DNA of 64,000 nucleotides, taken from CAJXVY01 sp031580995. Its GTDB lineage: Bacteria > Actinomycetota > Actinomycetes > Actinomycetales > Microbacteriaceae. The stretch is from NCBI GenBank assembly GCA_031580995.1, contig JAVLCC010000003.1, positions 1 to 64,000 of the forward strand, in the 5' to 3' direction. The translations under genes were made by a program, and so were the position numbers. Shown piece by piece: positions 8,901 to 17,489 of the stretch; positions within the stretch are counted from its first letter, which is position 1, and the number at the start of each line of letters is the position of its first letter. The notes below the pieces were generated by a model. It ran no database searches. It had not been told where the DNA came from and was given only the letters and a program-made list of their open reading frames with translations.

Positions 8901-10500
8901 TGGCCTGATTAGCCCTCCTCCGCATCACGATATTTATTCAATTGAAGATTTGAAGCAATTGATTTTTGATCTGAAAAGAGCTAACCCAAGCGCAAGAATC
9001 CACGTGAAACTTGTGAGCCAGTTTGGTGTTGGAACTGTTGCAGCTGGAGTTGCGAAGGCGAAAAGCGATGTTGTCTTGATTTCTGGTCACGACGGTGGAA
9101 CTGGCGCGTCACCATTGAATTCTTTGAAGCACGCCGGAACTCCATGGGAAATCGGATTAGCTGAAACCCAGCAAACACTGATGCACAACGGCTTGAGAGA
9201 CAGAGTCAGCGTTCAGGTTGACGGTCAGATGAAAACTGGTCGCGATGTCATGGTGGCAGCGTTACTTGGAGCAGAAGAATACGGATTCTCAACCGCTCCA
9301 CTAGTTGTCAGCGGATGCGTTTTGATGAGAGTTTGCCACCTAGACACCTGTCCTGTGGGAGTTGCAACTGGAAACCCAGTACTGCGTGAAAGATTCAGTG
9401 GCAAGGCAGAGTTTGTAGTTAACTTCTTTGAATACCTAGCCCAAGAAGTTCGTGAATACCTAGCGGAACTTGGTTTTAGAACACTTGATGAAGCTATCGG
9501 TCGCGTTGACCTATTGGATGTGAATCGAGCAATTAAACACTGGAAGGCAGATGGGTTGGACCTGAGACCAATTCTTTCCACTGAATTACCAGAGGGTGAA
9601 CGAAGAAACACAACAACTCAAGATCATGAACTTGAAAAACACTTTGATCAACAGCTATTGAAACTGGCTGAGACCAGTCTCGAAGATGGTCTTCCAGTAA
9701 AAATAGATTTGCCTGTGAGTAACGTAAATCAAGCTGTTGGCACCATGCTGGGTCATGAGCTAACAAAGAGATTTGGAAACGACGGGCTTCCAGAGGCGAC
9801 CATCGACATCAACCTGCGGGGAAGTGCGGGTCAATCACTGGGTGCATTCGTTCCCAAGGGCATTGCACTTTCAATTGAGGGTGATGTAAATGACTATCTT
9901 GGAAAAGGGTTAAGCGGCGGAAGAATTTCCGTTAGACCCTATAGAGAATCCAGTTACCAAAGCCATGAGAGCGTGATTGCTGGAAACGTGATCGGCTATG
10001 GGGCAACCAGCGGAAAAATCTTTGTATCTGGCATTGTTGGCGAGCGATTCTTGGTTAGAAACTCAGGAGTGATCGCTGTTGTAGAGGGTGTTGGAGACCA
10101 TGCTCTTGAATACATGACCGGCGGTGAAGCAGTAATTCTGGGAGAAACTGGAATCAATGTCGGCGCCGGAATGAGTGGTGGAATCGGTTATTTCTATAAC
10201 CTCAACGAATCCAGGGTTAATCAACAGGCCATACAAAGTGGCGAGTTGATTGTCGAGGGTCTAAACGAGTTCGATCAGCAACGACTTAGAAAACTATTAG
10301 AAGAACATGTTGAGCTAACAGGTTCCTCGATTGCTATCAACACTCTGAATAACTTCGACACAGAGGTGTCAAAATTCAAGAAATTGGTGCCAAGTGACTA
10401 TGCAAGGGTTCTTGAAATCAGAACCGAGGCAATCGAGACTGGTGCTGATCCAGATGGAGAGGACACTTGGACAAAGATATTGGAGGTGACAAATGGCTGA
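5959..10500 (+). CDS. gltB: glutamate synthase (NADPH) large subunit
   Basis: GltB transfers the amide of glutamine to 2-oxoglutarate. From the chosen start it is 1513 aa. Domains in order are the class II glutaminase with its nucleophile in DSCGVAM (C28, exposed after removal of a propeptide), a central domain, the FMN-binding synthase domain, and a C-terminal beta-helix rich in glycine. The 3Fe-4S ligands are C1120, C1126 and C1131 (C-x5-C-x4-C). ATG at 5959 is preferred over an in-frame ATG at 5944 because GGAG at 5950-5953 sits five bases before it. It overlaps gltD by eight bases. Confidence 0.96.
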   Translation: MSASPFWRFSNYPQTTDLYDPAAEKDSCGVAMVATLRGYGGNDIVQTALGSLCNLEHRGAVGSDAGTGDGAGILLEIPHKFFSEVVDFDLPEFGSYGAGLVFEDTDPKLRSQERIKLEEIFKQEGLSLMGWREIETSPEVLGDMAREAMPHIGQLFVSGLNEESGLELERILFRARKRSERELGLYHPTLSCRTIVYKGMLTTLQLQPFFKDLQDQRLESKMALVHSRFSTNTFPSWPLAHPFRMIAHNGEINTVKGNTNWMRAREATLASELIGDLEPLRPIVTPGASDSASFDEVLELLHLSGRSLPHAIMMMIPEAWEKQKDMDPKLKAFYEYHSLLMEPWDGPASVTFTDGSLVGATLDRNGLRPGRYLVTDDGLVILGSETGVYDVDPSKVVERGRLQPGKMFLVDTEQGRIISDAEIKQTMSEMEDWSLWLESNRLNLRDLPERDHVRHSSASVERRQRMFGYTEEELKEVIGPMAMKGIEPIGAMGTDTPIAAISDRPRLLFDYFTQQFAQVTNPPLDAIREEIVTSLSSVIGPEGNILSSAKNPERRMVVDFPVLDNDEMAKIKHIKQADTGFTHIVDARYSVDGGEEALAARLDELSQEVDQAIEEGASFLVISDRDSNRELAPIPSLLATSAIHHHLIRKGTRTKVGMVVEAGDVREVHHVAVLVGFGAAAVNPYLAMETAEEMVRTKHLLNITTKTATVNLAKSLGKGVLKIMSKMGISTVSSYSGAQCFEAVGLGQELVDRYFTGTTSKLGGVGLEILHQEIEHRHRKAYPIEEFELEGLEVGGELKWRRDGPPHLFNPETVFKLQHSTRAGRYDIFKQYTNAVDDQSERLMTLRGLFKFRTEKTKAISIDEVEPVSEIVKRFATGAMSFGSISPEAHETLAIAMNRLGAKSNTGEGGERLDRLTNPETRSSIKQVASGRFGVTSMYLTNADDIQIKMAQGAKPGEGGQLPPGKVYPFIAEIRHSTPGVGLISPPPHHDIYSIEDLKQLIFDLKRANPSARIHVKLVSQFGVGTVAAGVAKAKSDVVLISGHDGGTGASPLNSLKHAGTPWEIGLAETQQTLMHNGLRDRVSVQVDGQMKTGRDVMVAALLGAEEYGFSTAPLVVSGCVLMRVCHLDTCPVGVATGNPVLRERFSGKAEFVVNFFEYLAQEVREYLAELGFRTLDEAIGRVDLLDVNRAIKHWKADGLDLRPILSTELPEGERRNTTTQDHELEKHFDQQLLKLAETSLEDGLPVKIDLPVSNVNQAVGTMLGHELTKRFGNDGLPEATIDINLRGSAGQSLGAFVPKGIALSIEGDVNDYLGKGLSGGRISVRPYRESSYQSHESVIAGNVIGYGATSGKIFVSGIVGERFLVRNSGVIAVVEGVGDHALEYMTGGEAVILGETGINVGAGMSGGIGYFYNLNESRVNQQAIQSGELIVEGLNEFDQQRLRKLLEEHVELTGSSIAINTLNNFDTEVSKFKKLVPSDYARVLEIRTEAIETGADPDGEDTWTKILEVTNG

Positions 10501-11950
10501 TCCAAAGGGCTTTCTGAAGGTAACCGAGCGAGAAACAAGAACTCGTAGGCCTATTCCCGTGCGAATCATGGATTATAAAGAAGTCTATGAAAAGCGTGAT
10601 GGTGAAGTTGTAAAACGTCAGGCCTCCAGATGCATGGATTGCGGGATACCTTTTTGTCATCAAGGTTGTCCTCTGGGAAATCTAATTCCAGAGTGGAATG
10701 ACCTGACCCGTCAGGGTCTTGGTAAAGACGCCATAGAGCGTCTGCATGCCACCAATAACTTTCCTGAATTTACTGGTCGGATTTGCCCTGCCCCTTGTGA
10801 GGACACCTGTGTTTTGGGTATCAACCAACCTCCTGTGACCATCAAGGAAATCGAAGTCAGTATCATCGATGACGCCTTTGAAAATGGCTGGGTTACCCCA
10901 ACTGTTCCAGAGAGACTTACCGGAAAAACAATCGCTGTTGTCGGCAGTGGTCCTGCAGGAATGGCCGCAGCCCAGCAACTAACCAGGGCCGGTCACACTG
11001 TCGCTGTATACGAGAGAGACGATCGAATTGGTGGATTGCTAAGATACGGCATCCCAGATTTCAAGATGGAAAAAACCCACATAGACCGCCGAGTCCGCCA
11101 AATGCAGGCCGAAGGGACCATATTTAGAACTGGTGTCACAATTGGCGAGGACATTAGCTGGGATGACCTAAGAGAGCGCTATGACGCTGTTCTGGTGGCA
11201 ACAGGTGCCTTGAAACCTAGAGATTTGCCAATCCCAGGTAGAGAACTAGATGGCATCCACTTCGCTATGGAGTATTTGACTCAGTCCAATAAAGCCGTGG
11301 CCGGTGATGACCTAGCGGAGAGAATTGATGCCAAAGGAAAGCATGTGATTGTGCTGGGCGGTGGAGACACCGGAGCCGATTGTCTCGGTACTGCAACCAG
11401 ACAGGGAGCATTGAGTGTTACCACCTTAGCGATCGGTAAACAGCCTCCGACGGAGCGCACCGAGGACATGCCTTGGCCTACTATCCCGAATCTATTTGAG
11501 GTTCAAAGTGCTCATGAAGAGTTTGGAGAGAGGGCGTTTTTATCCTCAACCGTTCGCTTTATTGGTGAAAACGGCAAGGTAACTGGATTGGAAGTTGCCG
11601 AGACTGAGTATAAAGACGGTACCCGAGCACCAAAGCCAGGCACTGAAAGAGTAATTCCAGCGGATTTGGTTTTGCTTAGTCTTGGCTTTATCGGCACCGA
11701 AGGTGACAAATTGGTAGAACAGGCTAAGGTGGAACTCGATAATCGTGGCAATGTCGCCCGCGGAAGCAAATACGAAGTTCAAGAGGGATTGTTTGCCGCC
11801 GGGGATGCCGGCAGGGGAGCAAGTCTTGTTGTTTGGGCAATTGCCGAGGGTAGAGCTGCCGCGAGTGCTATTGACGAGTATCTAGAGGGTGAAGCGCGTT
11901 TACCGTTCCCGGTAAAGCCAACTGATCAGCCTCTATCCGTGTATAGCTAA
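10493..11950 (+). CDS. gltD: glutamate synthase (NADPH) small subunit
   Basis: GltD oxidises NADPH and passes electrons through FAD and 4Fe-4S clusters to GltB. The N-terminal region has the cysteine clusters CMDCGIPFCHQGCP (near residue 44) and CPAPCEDTC (near 99). The FAD fold VVGSGPAGMAAA is near 149 and the NADPH fold VIVLGGGDTGAD near 285. It is 485 aa. The start ATG lies in the gltB 3' end, so the subunits are translationally coupled. Confidence 0.96.
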   Translation: MADPKGFLKVTERETRTRRPIPVRIMDYKEVYEKRDGEVVKRQASRCMDCGIPFCHQGCPLGNLIPEWNDLTRQGLGKDAIERLHATNNFPEFTGRICPAPCEDTCVLGINQPPVTIKEIEVSIIDDAFENGWVTPTVPERLTGKTIAVVGSGPAGMAAAQQLTRAGHTVAVYERDDRIGGLLRYGIPDFKMEKTHIDRRVRQMQAEGTIFRTGVTIGEDISWDDLRERYDAVLVATGALKPRDLPIPGRELDGIHFAMEYLTQSNKAVAGDDLAERIDAKGKHVIVLGGGDTGADCLGTATRQGALSVTTLAIGKQPPTERTEDMPWPTIPNLFEVQSAHEEFGERAFLSSTVRFIGENGKVTGLEVAETEYKDGTRAPKPGTERVIPADLVLLSLGFIGTEGDKLVEQAKVELDNRGNVARGSKYEVQEGLFAAGDAGRGASLVVWAIAEGRAAASAIDEYLEGEARLPFPVKPTDQPLSVYS

Positions 11951-11963
11951 CCGAACGGTAATT

Positions 11964-13409
11964 ATGAGAAGAGCAAGAATCTTTGCAACACTCGGCCCCG
12001 CTGTGGCGAGTCCTGAGAAAATCGAAGCCCTAATAGATGCGGGCATGAATGTCGCAAGACTAAACATGAGCCATGGTGACCACGAAGTTCACACCCAAAG
12101 CTATGAAATGGTCAGAAAGGCCTCCAAGAACACTGGTGCGGCTGTGGGCATATTGGCTGATTTACAGGGTCCCAAGATCCGTCTTGGCAAGTTCAAAGAT
12201 GACATGAAGGTAAAGCTCAAGGTAGGCGATCCATTCATCATCACCACCAGAGACATTTTGGGCGATGAAGGTATTTGCTCAACGACGTTTAAAGGTTTAT
12301 GCGGTGATGTGAATGCTGGCGATCTATTGTTGATTGACGATGGCAAGGTAACTCTAAAAGCAGAAAAGGTTACCGACGACGAGGTTCACTGCAGCACTGT
12401 CATCGGTGGCAAGATCTCAAACAACAAAGGCATAAACCTGCCAGGTGTTGCCGTAAACGTTCCCGCACTGAGCGAAAAGGATGAGGATGATCTGCGCTGG
12501 GCTATCCAAACCGGTGTAGACATCATTGCGTTGAGTTTTGTGAGGAATTCCAAAGACATCTCCAGAGTGCACGAAATTATGAGTGAAGAGGGAAAATTCC
12601 TCCCCGTAATCGCAAAGATTGAAAAACCGCAGGCAGTCAACGCACTCGAGGAAATCATTGATGCATTTGATGGAATCATGGTCGCAAGAGGCGATTTGGG
12701 AGTTGAACTTCCGCTGGAACAAGTTCCAATAGTTCAGAAAAGAGCAGTTGAATTAGCAAGAAGATGGGCCAAGCCTGTGGTTGTTGCCACTCAAATGCTT
12801 GAAAGCATGATTGATAGTCCACGACCAACAAGGGCAGAGGCAAGCGATGTGGCCAATGCGGTTTTGGATGGCGCAGATGCACTGATGCTCAGCGGCGAGA
12901 CAAGTGTTGGTGAGTTTCCAATCGAAACAGTCACCACGATGGCTCGCATTATCGCTAGCACCGAAGACAATGGACTGGACCGAATTCCAGAACTTGGAAC
13001 CAATCCGCACACCCACTCTGGTGCTGTTGTGAAGGCAGGGTTGGAAATAGCCGAGCTTCTGGGTTCAAAGTTTGTCTGCGTATTCACCGAATCTGGAGAC
13101 ACCCTCAGAAGGGTTAGCAGACTCAGAAGTAAAACTCCCGTTTTGGCATTCACCCCATCAGAAACCGTTAGGTCCAGATTGGCAATGGTCTGGGGGGCAC
13201 ATACCTATTTGGTGGAGCAGGTGAAACACACTGATGAAATGATCAAACAGGTGGATGAGTTGGTTCTCTCAGAAGGCTTATGCCGAATCGGTGACGAGGT
13301 CATTATTGTCTCTGGTTCGCCTCCGGGAATCCCGGGTAGCACCAACTCTCTGAGGGTTCACAGAGTTGGTGATGCTGTTCACATGGTTGCACCTGGATAC
13401 AGCGTCTAA
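11964..13409 (+). CDS. pyk: pyruvate kinase
   Basis: Pyruvate kinase makes ATP and pyruvate from phosphoenolpyruvate. The 481-aa protein shows IAKIEKPQAV (catalytic lysine loop), GIMVARGDLGVE, and the effector-sensing region MLESMIDSPRPTRAEASDVANAV as overlapping family motifs. It starts 13 bases after gltD and is probably read from the same transcript. Two bases separate its stop from the 3' end of an opposing tRNA-Leu, leaving no room for a terminator. Confidence 0.96.
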   Translation: MRRARIFATLGPAVASPEKIEALIDAGMNVARLNMSHGDHEVHTQSYEMVRKASKNTGAAVGILADLQGPKIRLGKFKDDMKVKLKVGDPFIITTRDILGDEGICSTTFKGLCGDVNAGDLLLIDDGKVTLKAEKVTDDEVHCSTVIGGKISNNKGINLPGVAVNVPALSEKDEDDLRWAIQTGVDIIALSFVRNSKDISRVHEIMSEEGKFLPVIAKIEKPQAVNALEEIIDAFDGIMVARGDLGVELPLEQVPIVQKRAVELARRWAKPVVVATQMLESMIDSPRPTRAEASDVANAVLDGADALMLSGETSVGEFPIETVTTMARIIASTEDNGLDRIPELGTNPHTHSGAVVKAGLEIAELLGSKFVCVFTESGDTLRRVSRLRSKTPVLAFTPSETVRSRLAMVWGAHTYLVEQVKHTDEMIKQVDELVLSEGLCRIGDEVIIVSGSPPGIPGSTNSLRVHRVGDAVHMVAPGYSV

Positions 13410-13411
13410 TG

Positions 13412-13494
13412 TGCCGGAAGTGGGATTTGAACCCACACGCCCAATTGGACAAAGCATTTTGAGTGCTTCGCGTCTACCGTTCCGCCATTCCGGC
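13412..13494 (-). tRNA. tRNA-Leu (anticodon CAA)
   Basis: On the minus strand the acceptor GCCGGAA pairs fully with TTCCGGC. The anticodon stem AAGCA/TGCTT encloses the loop CTCAAAA, giving anticodon CAA. There is a long variable arm (class II, as for leucine) and GGTTCAAATCC in the T arm. The discriminator base is A at 13412. CCA is not encoded, since the next bases read CA. It is convergent with pyk. Upstream on the minus strand, TAGAAT at about 13505-13510 could be its -10 element. Confidence 0.95.
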
Positions 13495-13537
13495 CAGATG
13501 CTAAATTCTATGTTAATTCTGAACCAGGGAGGTGCCT

Positions 13538-14128
13538 ATGACAGAAAAAGTTCGAATTCTGGTTGCCGAAGATGAGTCTCTGATCAGATTAGACATTGTC
13601 GAAACCCTAAAAGAGGCTGGCTATGACGTAGTTGCAGACGCCGGTGACGGGGAAGAGGCGCTTGCTCTCGCTACCGAACACGAGCCAGAACTTGCTGTTT
13701 TAGATGTAAAGATGCCAAAACTAGACGGAATCAGCGTTGCCCAAAAACTCCAAGAGATGAGTATTCCGGTTGTCATGTTGACCAGCTTTAGCGACACTGA
13801 CTTGGTTCAAAGAGCAACCGAGGCTGGAGCCATGGCTTATGTAGTGAAGCCATTCAGCTCCAACGATCTACTCCCAGCCATTCAGATTGCATTATCTCGA
13901 GGCCAAGAGCTCATGGATTTGGAAGCGGAGATAGCTGATTTATCTGAGCGTCTGGAGACTAGAAAACTACTCGATCGAGCCAAGGGGCTGTTGCAGATTC
14001 AAATGAAACTAACCGAACCCGAGGCTTATCGCTGGATGCAAAAGGCCAGCATGGACAGAAGGCTAACCATTGCTCAGGTGGCGGAAACTGTGATTAAGCA
14101 GTTGGGCGAGGACGAAGAAAATTCGTAA
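13538..14128 (+). CDS. pdtaR: ANTAR-domain response regulator (PdtaR-like)
   Basis: A 196-aa two-domain protein. The receiver domain (about 5-120) has the acidic pair DE near residue 13, the phospho-acceptor Asp in VLDVKMPKLDG near 56, and VKPF. The C-terminal ANTAR helices (about 135-190, including LLDRAKGLLQIQMKLTEPEA) bind paired RNA hexaloop hairpins in this family and act by antitermination. ATG at 13538 is chosen over the GTG at 13532, because AGGGAGG immediately precedes it at good spacing and overlaps that GTG. The cognate kinase PdtaS is not in the window. Its 3' end overlaps the opposing thioesterase by 35 bases. Confidence 0.9.
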   Translation: MTEKVRILVAEDESLIRLDIVETLKEAGYDVVADAGDGEEALALATEHEPELAVLDVKMPKLDGISVAQKLQEMSIPVVMLTSFSDTDLVQRATEAGAMAYVVKPFSSNDLLPAIQIALSRGQELMDLEAEIADLSERLETRKLLDRAKGLLQIQMKLTEPEAYRWMQKASMDRRLTIAQVAETVIKQLGEDEENS

Positions 14129-14525
14129 TTCTCACCGTGGAAAGTAGATTTCCCTCATCATCAGTCATTTGAATTTGATGAGTTGTCAGAGTTCTACCCA
14201 GTTTGACCGCCTCGCAAGTTGCGGTGACATGTCCCTCTGAGCTTGATCTGTGGTGAGAGGCATTGATTTCAATCCCAACCGCGTAGCCCCAAGGGTGAGC
14301 GTGAACATTGCTGGCCATGCTTCCAAGGCTCTCTGCGATAACCACGTGTGCGCCACCGTGCAATATTCCAAGAGGCTGGGTGTTGCCCTCAACTGGCATT
14401 CTGGCAACCGCACGCTCAGCGCTTAGTTCCAACAATTCAATGTTCATCCGTTCAGCAAGATGACCCATTCCTCGTGTGTCCAACACCTCTTTGGCATCGT
14501 CACTTAACTTAGGCGGTTTGGTCAT
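14094..14525 (-). CDS. PaaI-family hotdog thioesterase
   Basis: A 143-aa single hotdog domain. The family pattern HGGAHVVIAESLGSMA (helix-start region) and the beta strand VGIEINASHHR are visible, as in small acyl-CoA thioesterases of the PaaI or EntH type. ATG at 14525 is chosen because GAGGAG lies ten bases upstream; a TTG start 18 bases further out is less likely. The substrate cannot be read from the sequence. It is divergent from polA (32-base gap) and convergent with the ANTAR gene, whose last 35 bases it overlaps. Confidence 0.85.
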   Translation of the reverse strand: MTKPPKLSDDAKEVLDTRGMGHLAERMNIELLELSAERAVARMPVEGNTQPLGILHGGAHVVIAESLGSMASNVHAHPWGYAVGIEINASHHRSSSEGHVTATCEAVKLGRTLTTHQIQMTDDEGNLLSTVRITNFLRPRPTA

Positions 14526-14545
14526 GGCTACGTTGCTCCTCAAAC

Positions 14546-14551
14546 TAGGCT
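14546..14551 (+). promoter_or_regulatory. candidate -10 element of leaderless polA mRNA
   Basis: TAGGCT ends exactly six bases before the polA ATG at 14558, and there is no Shine-Dalgarno in between. With the usual distance from -10 element to start point, transcription would begin at or next to the A of ATG. No good -35 element is visible. The same arrangement recurs at several divergent gene heads in this window. Confidence 0.5.
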
Positions 14552-14557
14552 GTTCGC

Positions 14558-17170
14558 ATGGTTTCTGATAATTCTACTCTGCTCCTGATTGACGGTCACT
14601 CATTAGCGTTTAGGGCGTTTTATGCACTGAATCCGGAAAGCTTTAAGACAGACGCCGGTCAGCACACAAATGCAGTCCACGGTTTTGTTTCCATGCTTCT
14701 AAACATCCTGGAAAAGCAAAAACCAAGTCATATTGCAGTCGCCTTCGATCTTGGTAGGGAAAGCTTTAGAACCGAGGAGTACCCAGAATATAAAGGAACT
14801 CGTGGTGAGACTCCTGAGGAATTTCTGGGACAGACTGAGATTCTCGCTGATGTTCTCAACGCCATGGGCATCAAGTCCATCACCAGAGAAAACTACGAAG
14901 CTGATGACCTTATTGCTTCGCTTGTGGAACAGGGAGAGCAATCAGACATGGATGTCCTGGTTGTTAGTGGGGATAGGGATACTTTCCAACTAATTAGCGA
15001 TCGAACAACAGTGTTATATCCCGTCAAAGGGGTTCTAAATCTCGCCCGCATGACCGACGAGGCTGTTTATGAGAAGTATGGAGTTCATGCAAATCAGTAT
15101 CCCGATCTGGCGGCACTGGTTGGAGAAACCAGCGATAACTTGCCTGGGGTACCCGGAGTGGGACCTAAAACCGCAGCAAAGTGGATCCAAGAATATGGTT
15201 CTCTGGATGCCATTTTGGAAAATAGAGATGCAATTGGCGGAAAAGTGGGGGAGAGTCTCCGAGAAAACGTCGATAAGGCAATAAGAAATCGAAGGCTGAA
15301 CCGACTGGTCAGAGAACTTGAGTTTGACTTTCAGGTGACTGAATTGGGATCCAAATCAGTAGATGAGCAGCAAATTACTGAACTGTTTGGAAAATTGCAG
15401 TTCAAAACGCTACTCACCAGAGTGCTCAAACTTAGAGGCACAAATGGTTCACAGGTAAGTTCTTTTACTGAGTTGGTGGAAACAAAGCCGGATAACCTTG
15501 AACTACCTGAGGCACAGACTCTCGCCGGTGAAGAATTAATACAAAAACTTCGAGGCGGAAACGCCGCAATCGATATTGAGTTTTCGGGGACATTAGTTGG
15601 CTTCAGTGCATTCAATGGCGATTCTTATATCTGGAACGGCGAACAACCACAACCAATCCTTGACTACTTGTCCTCAGATGAGCCAAAGATTATTTGGAAT
15701 AGCAAGCTAATCGAAAGACGTCTCAAGTTGGCAGATTACTCACTCTCTGGAGTTGTGGGAGATCCGCTGTTATCCGCATATTTGTTAGACCCAGCCGCCA
15801 GGGATTACAACATAGGGGAACTTGCAAATGAATATTTGGACTATGAAATAGCTGAACAGACCCTGCTGGATACAAAAAACCCTGCGGAGCAAGTTTGGTT
15901 AGTCTGGCAATTGAATGAATTGCTAAATACAAAGCTAGAAAAAACAGCCCAGCTGAAAGTTTTGAATGACATCGAGTTGCCCGCAAGCAAGTCTTTAGCG
16001 ACGATGGAAGTCAACGGCATCTCGCTGAATCAAGCTCAATTAGATGAATTCCGGGAAGAGCTGACAAACGAGGTCAATGAAATTGCAAAAGAAGCTTTTG
16101 AAATCATTGGTCAGGAGATAAACCTTGCAAGCCCCAAGCAGCTTCAAAAAGTGCTTTTTGAAGATCTCGGAATGAAGGGAACGAAAGCCGTAAAGACTGG
16201 TTATTCAACAAATGCCGAAGCCTTGGCGACACTTTATGAGCAAACAGAACACCCTTTTTTAGAAAAACTTTTGAATCATCGAGAGGTCAATAAAACCAAA
16301 CAAATAGCTGAAACCATTTTGCAGGCTGTTGATGATGATGGCCGGATTCGCACAACCTATGTTCAAACGGGCACCAGCACCGGAAGACTAAGTAGTGAAA
16401 ATCCAAACCTTCAGAACATCCCCATCAAAAGCAAACGTGGTCAACGAATCAGAGCCGCATTTACTCACGGAAAAGAATATGAAGGACTACTCACCGCTGA
16501 TTACTCGCAGATTGAGATGAGAATCATGGCGCACCTTTCAGCAGATGAGTCACTTATACAAGCATTCAAAGACGGCGAGGATTTGCATAACTACGTCGGG
16601 GCAAGAATATTTGATGTTGAACCTGATCAGGTTAATCCGGAGATGCGAAGCAAGGTGAAGGCTATGAGCTATGGCTTGGTTTACGGACTTAGCGAATACG
16701 GATTAGCAAAGCAGCTAAGAATGCCAAATGCGGAAGCAAAGCAGTTGATGACTGATTATTTTGCAAGGTTTGGTGGGGTTAGGGATTATTTGTCGACAGT
16801 TGTCGAAAAGGCAAAGTCATTGGGCTTCACGGTTACTGAATATGGAAGACGCCGACCCTTTCCAGACCTCAATTCAAAAATCTTTCAGGTGCGAGAAAAT
16901 GCACGCAGAGCTGCCTTGAACGCACCCATTCAAGGCACCGCAGCAGACATAATGAAAATTGCAATGAATCAAATTCATCAGCAAACCGAACATTTACAAT
17001 CTCAGATGCTTTTGCAGGTGCACGATGAATTGGTTTTTGAGGTTTACCCGGGGGAGCGCGAAGAGTTGACTGATACGGTGACCAAGGTTATGTCTGAAGC
17101 TGCAAGCCTGAGTGTTCCATTGGATGTTCAAATTGGTTTTGGTGCGAATTGGGATGAAGCAGGCCATTGA
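14558..17170 (+). CDS. polA: DNA polymerase I
   Basis: PolA fills gaps and removes RNA primers. The 870-aa protein has an N-terminal 5'-3' nuclease (LLLIDGHSLAFRAFYA, EADDLIA and VVSGDRD, with a helix-hairpin-helix at GVPGVGPKTA), a degenerate 3'-5' exonuclease region and a C-terminal family A polymerase. Motif A is DYSQIEMR (D648) and motif B is KAMSYG with Tyr705. The exonuclease region keeps a DIE but lacks the second and third acidic motifs, so proofreading is probably absent, as in other actinobacterial PolA. ATG at 14558 has no Shine-Dalgarno. The stop overlaps the TTG of the next gene. Confidence 0.96.
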   Translation: MVSDNSTLLLIDGHSLAFRAFYALNPESFKTDAGQHTNAVHGFVSMLLNILEKQKPSHIAVAFDLGRESFRTEEYPEYKGTRGETPEEFLGQTEILADVLNAMGIKSITRENYEADDLIASLVEQGEQSDMDVLVVSGDRDTFQLISDRTTVLYPVKGVLNLARMTDEAVYEKYGVHANQYPDLAALVGETSDNLPGVPGVGPKTAAKWIQEYGSLDAILENRDAIGGKVGESLRENVDKAIRNRRLNRLVRELEFDFQVTELGSKSVDEQQITELFGKLQFKTLLTRVLKLRGTNGSQVSSFTELVETKPDNLELPEAQTLAGEELIQKLRGGNAAIDIEFSGTLVGFSAFNGDSYIWNGEQPQPILDYLSSDEPKIIWNSKLIERRLKLADYSLSGVVGDPLLSAYLLDPAARDYNIGELANEYLDYEIAEQTLLDTKNPAEQVWLVWQLNELLNTKLEKTAQLKVLNDIELPASKSLATMEVNGISLNQAQLDEFREELTNEVNEIAKEAFEIIGQEINLASPKQLQKVLFEDLGMKGTKAVKTGYSTNAEALATLYEQTEHPFLEKLLNHREVNKTKQIAETILQAVDDDGRIRTTYVQTGTSTGRLSSENPNLQNIPIKSKRGQRIRAAFTHGKEYEGLLTADYSQIEMRIMAHLSADESLIQAFKDGEDLHNYVGARIFDVEPDQVNPEMRSKVKAMSYGLVYGLSEYGLAKQLRMPNAEAKQLMTDYFARFGGVRDYLSTVVEKAKSLGFTVTEYGRRRPFPDLNSKIFQVRENARRAALNAPIQGTAADIMKIAMNQIHQQTEHLQSQMLLQVHDELVFEVYPGEREELTDTVTKVMSEAASLSVPLDVQIGFGANWDEAGH

Positions 17171-17412
17171 GTCGCATTGAAATAAAGGTTTTGATTCAAG
17201 AAGGTCTGCACACCAGACCAGCGAGTCGAATTTCTGAATTATTTGAGGGTATCGAAGGTCGAATCTTGGCCAAAGGTGGTGAGGCATCACTTTCCAGCAT
17301 GCTTTCGATGATGACCCTGGGTGTTGAAAAAGGTGAAAGTGTGATTATTGAAACACCCATAGACTTGGACGACGAACTTACGCAAAAGCTGATCAGTATC
17401 TTGCAAGGCTAG
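17167..17412 (+). CDS. HPr-family phosphocarrier protein
   Basis: An 81-aa protein with the HPr active-site pattern GLHTRPAS, in which His15 is the expected phosphorylation site. SSMLSMMTLGVEKGE corresponds to the regulatory-serine region (S44 or S47). HPr passes phosphate from enzyme I to sugar permeases of the PTS. No enzyme I or permease gene is nearby. The start is TTG in a TTGA overlap with the polA stop, so translation seems coupled to polA. It could serve a PTS encoded elsewhere or be a PTS-independent regulator. Confidence 0.85.
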   Translation: MSRIEIKVLIQEGLHTRPASRISELFEGIEGRILAKGGEASLSSMLSMMTLGVEKGESVIIETPIDLDDELTQKLISILQG

Positions 17413-17417
17413 AGCTA

Positions 17418-17446
17418 TTGCCTTGAATCAGTTTAGAGACTAGAAT
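17418..17446 (+). promoter_or_regulatory. candidate rpsA promoter
   Basis: TTGCCT at 17418-17423 and TAGAAT at 17441-17446 are separated by 17 bases, a good sigma-70-type arrangement. It would start transcription near 17453, giving a leader of about 70 bases before rpsA. It lies just after the HPr stop, in the largest gap of this gene block. Confidence 0.6.
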
Positions 17447-17475
17447 CGTCGAGGCTTAGCCATCCCATGTCCATC

Positions 17476-17489
17476 GCCGAGAAATCGGC
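17476..17489 (+). promoter_or_regulatory. GNRA-loop hairpin in the rpsA leader
   Basis: GCCGA-GAAA-TCGGC is a perfect five-pair stem capped by a GAAA tetraloop, in the proposed 5' leader of rpsA, 33 bases before ATG. S1 synthesis is autoregulated through leader structure in other bacteria, so this could be part of a control element. There is no T-run, so it is not a terminator. Confidence 0.4.

Noticed and set aside
13366..13575. 69-codon open frame running through tRNA-Leu(CAA)
   Set aside because: It spans the pyk end, the tRNA and the ANTAR gene start in another frame, and resembles the known false protein read from a tRNA (GFEPTRP).
15550..15930. Frameshift or decay of polA
   Set aside because: The frame is intact through 870 codons and the polymerase and 5' nuclease motifs are complete; only the exonuclease motifs are degenerate, as in relatives.
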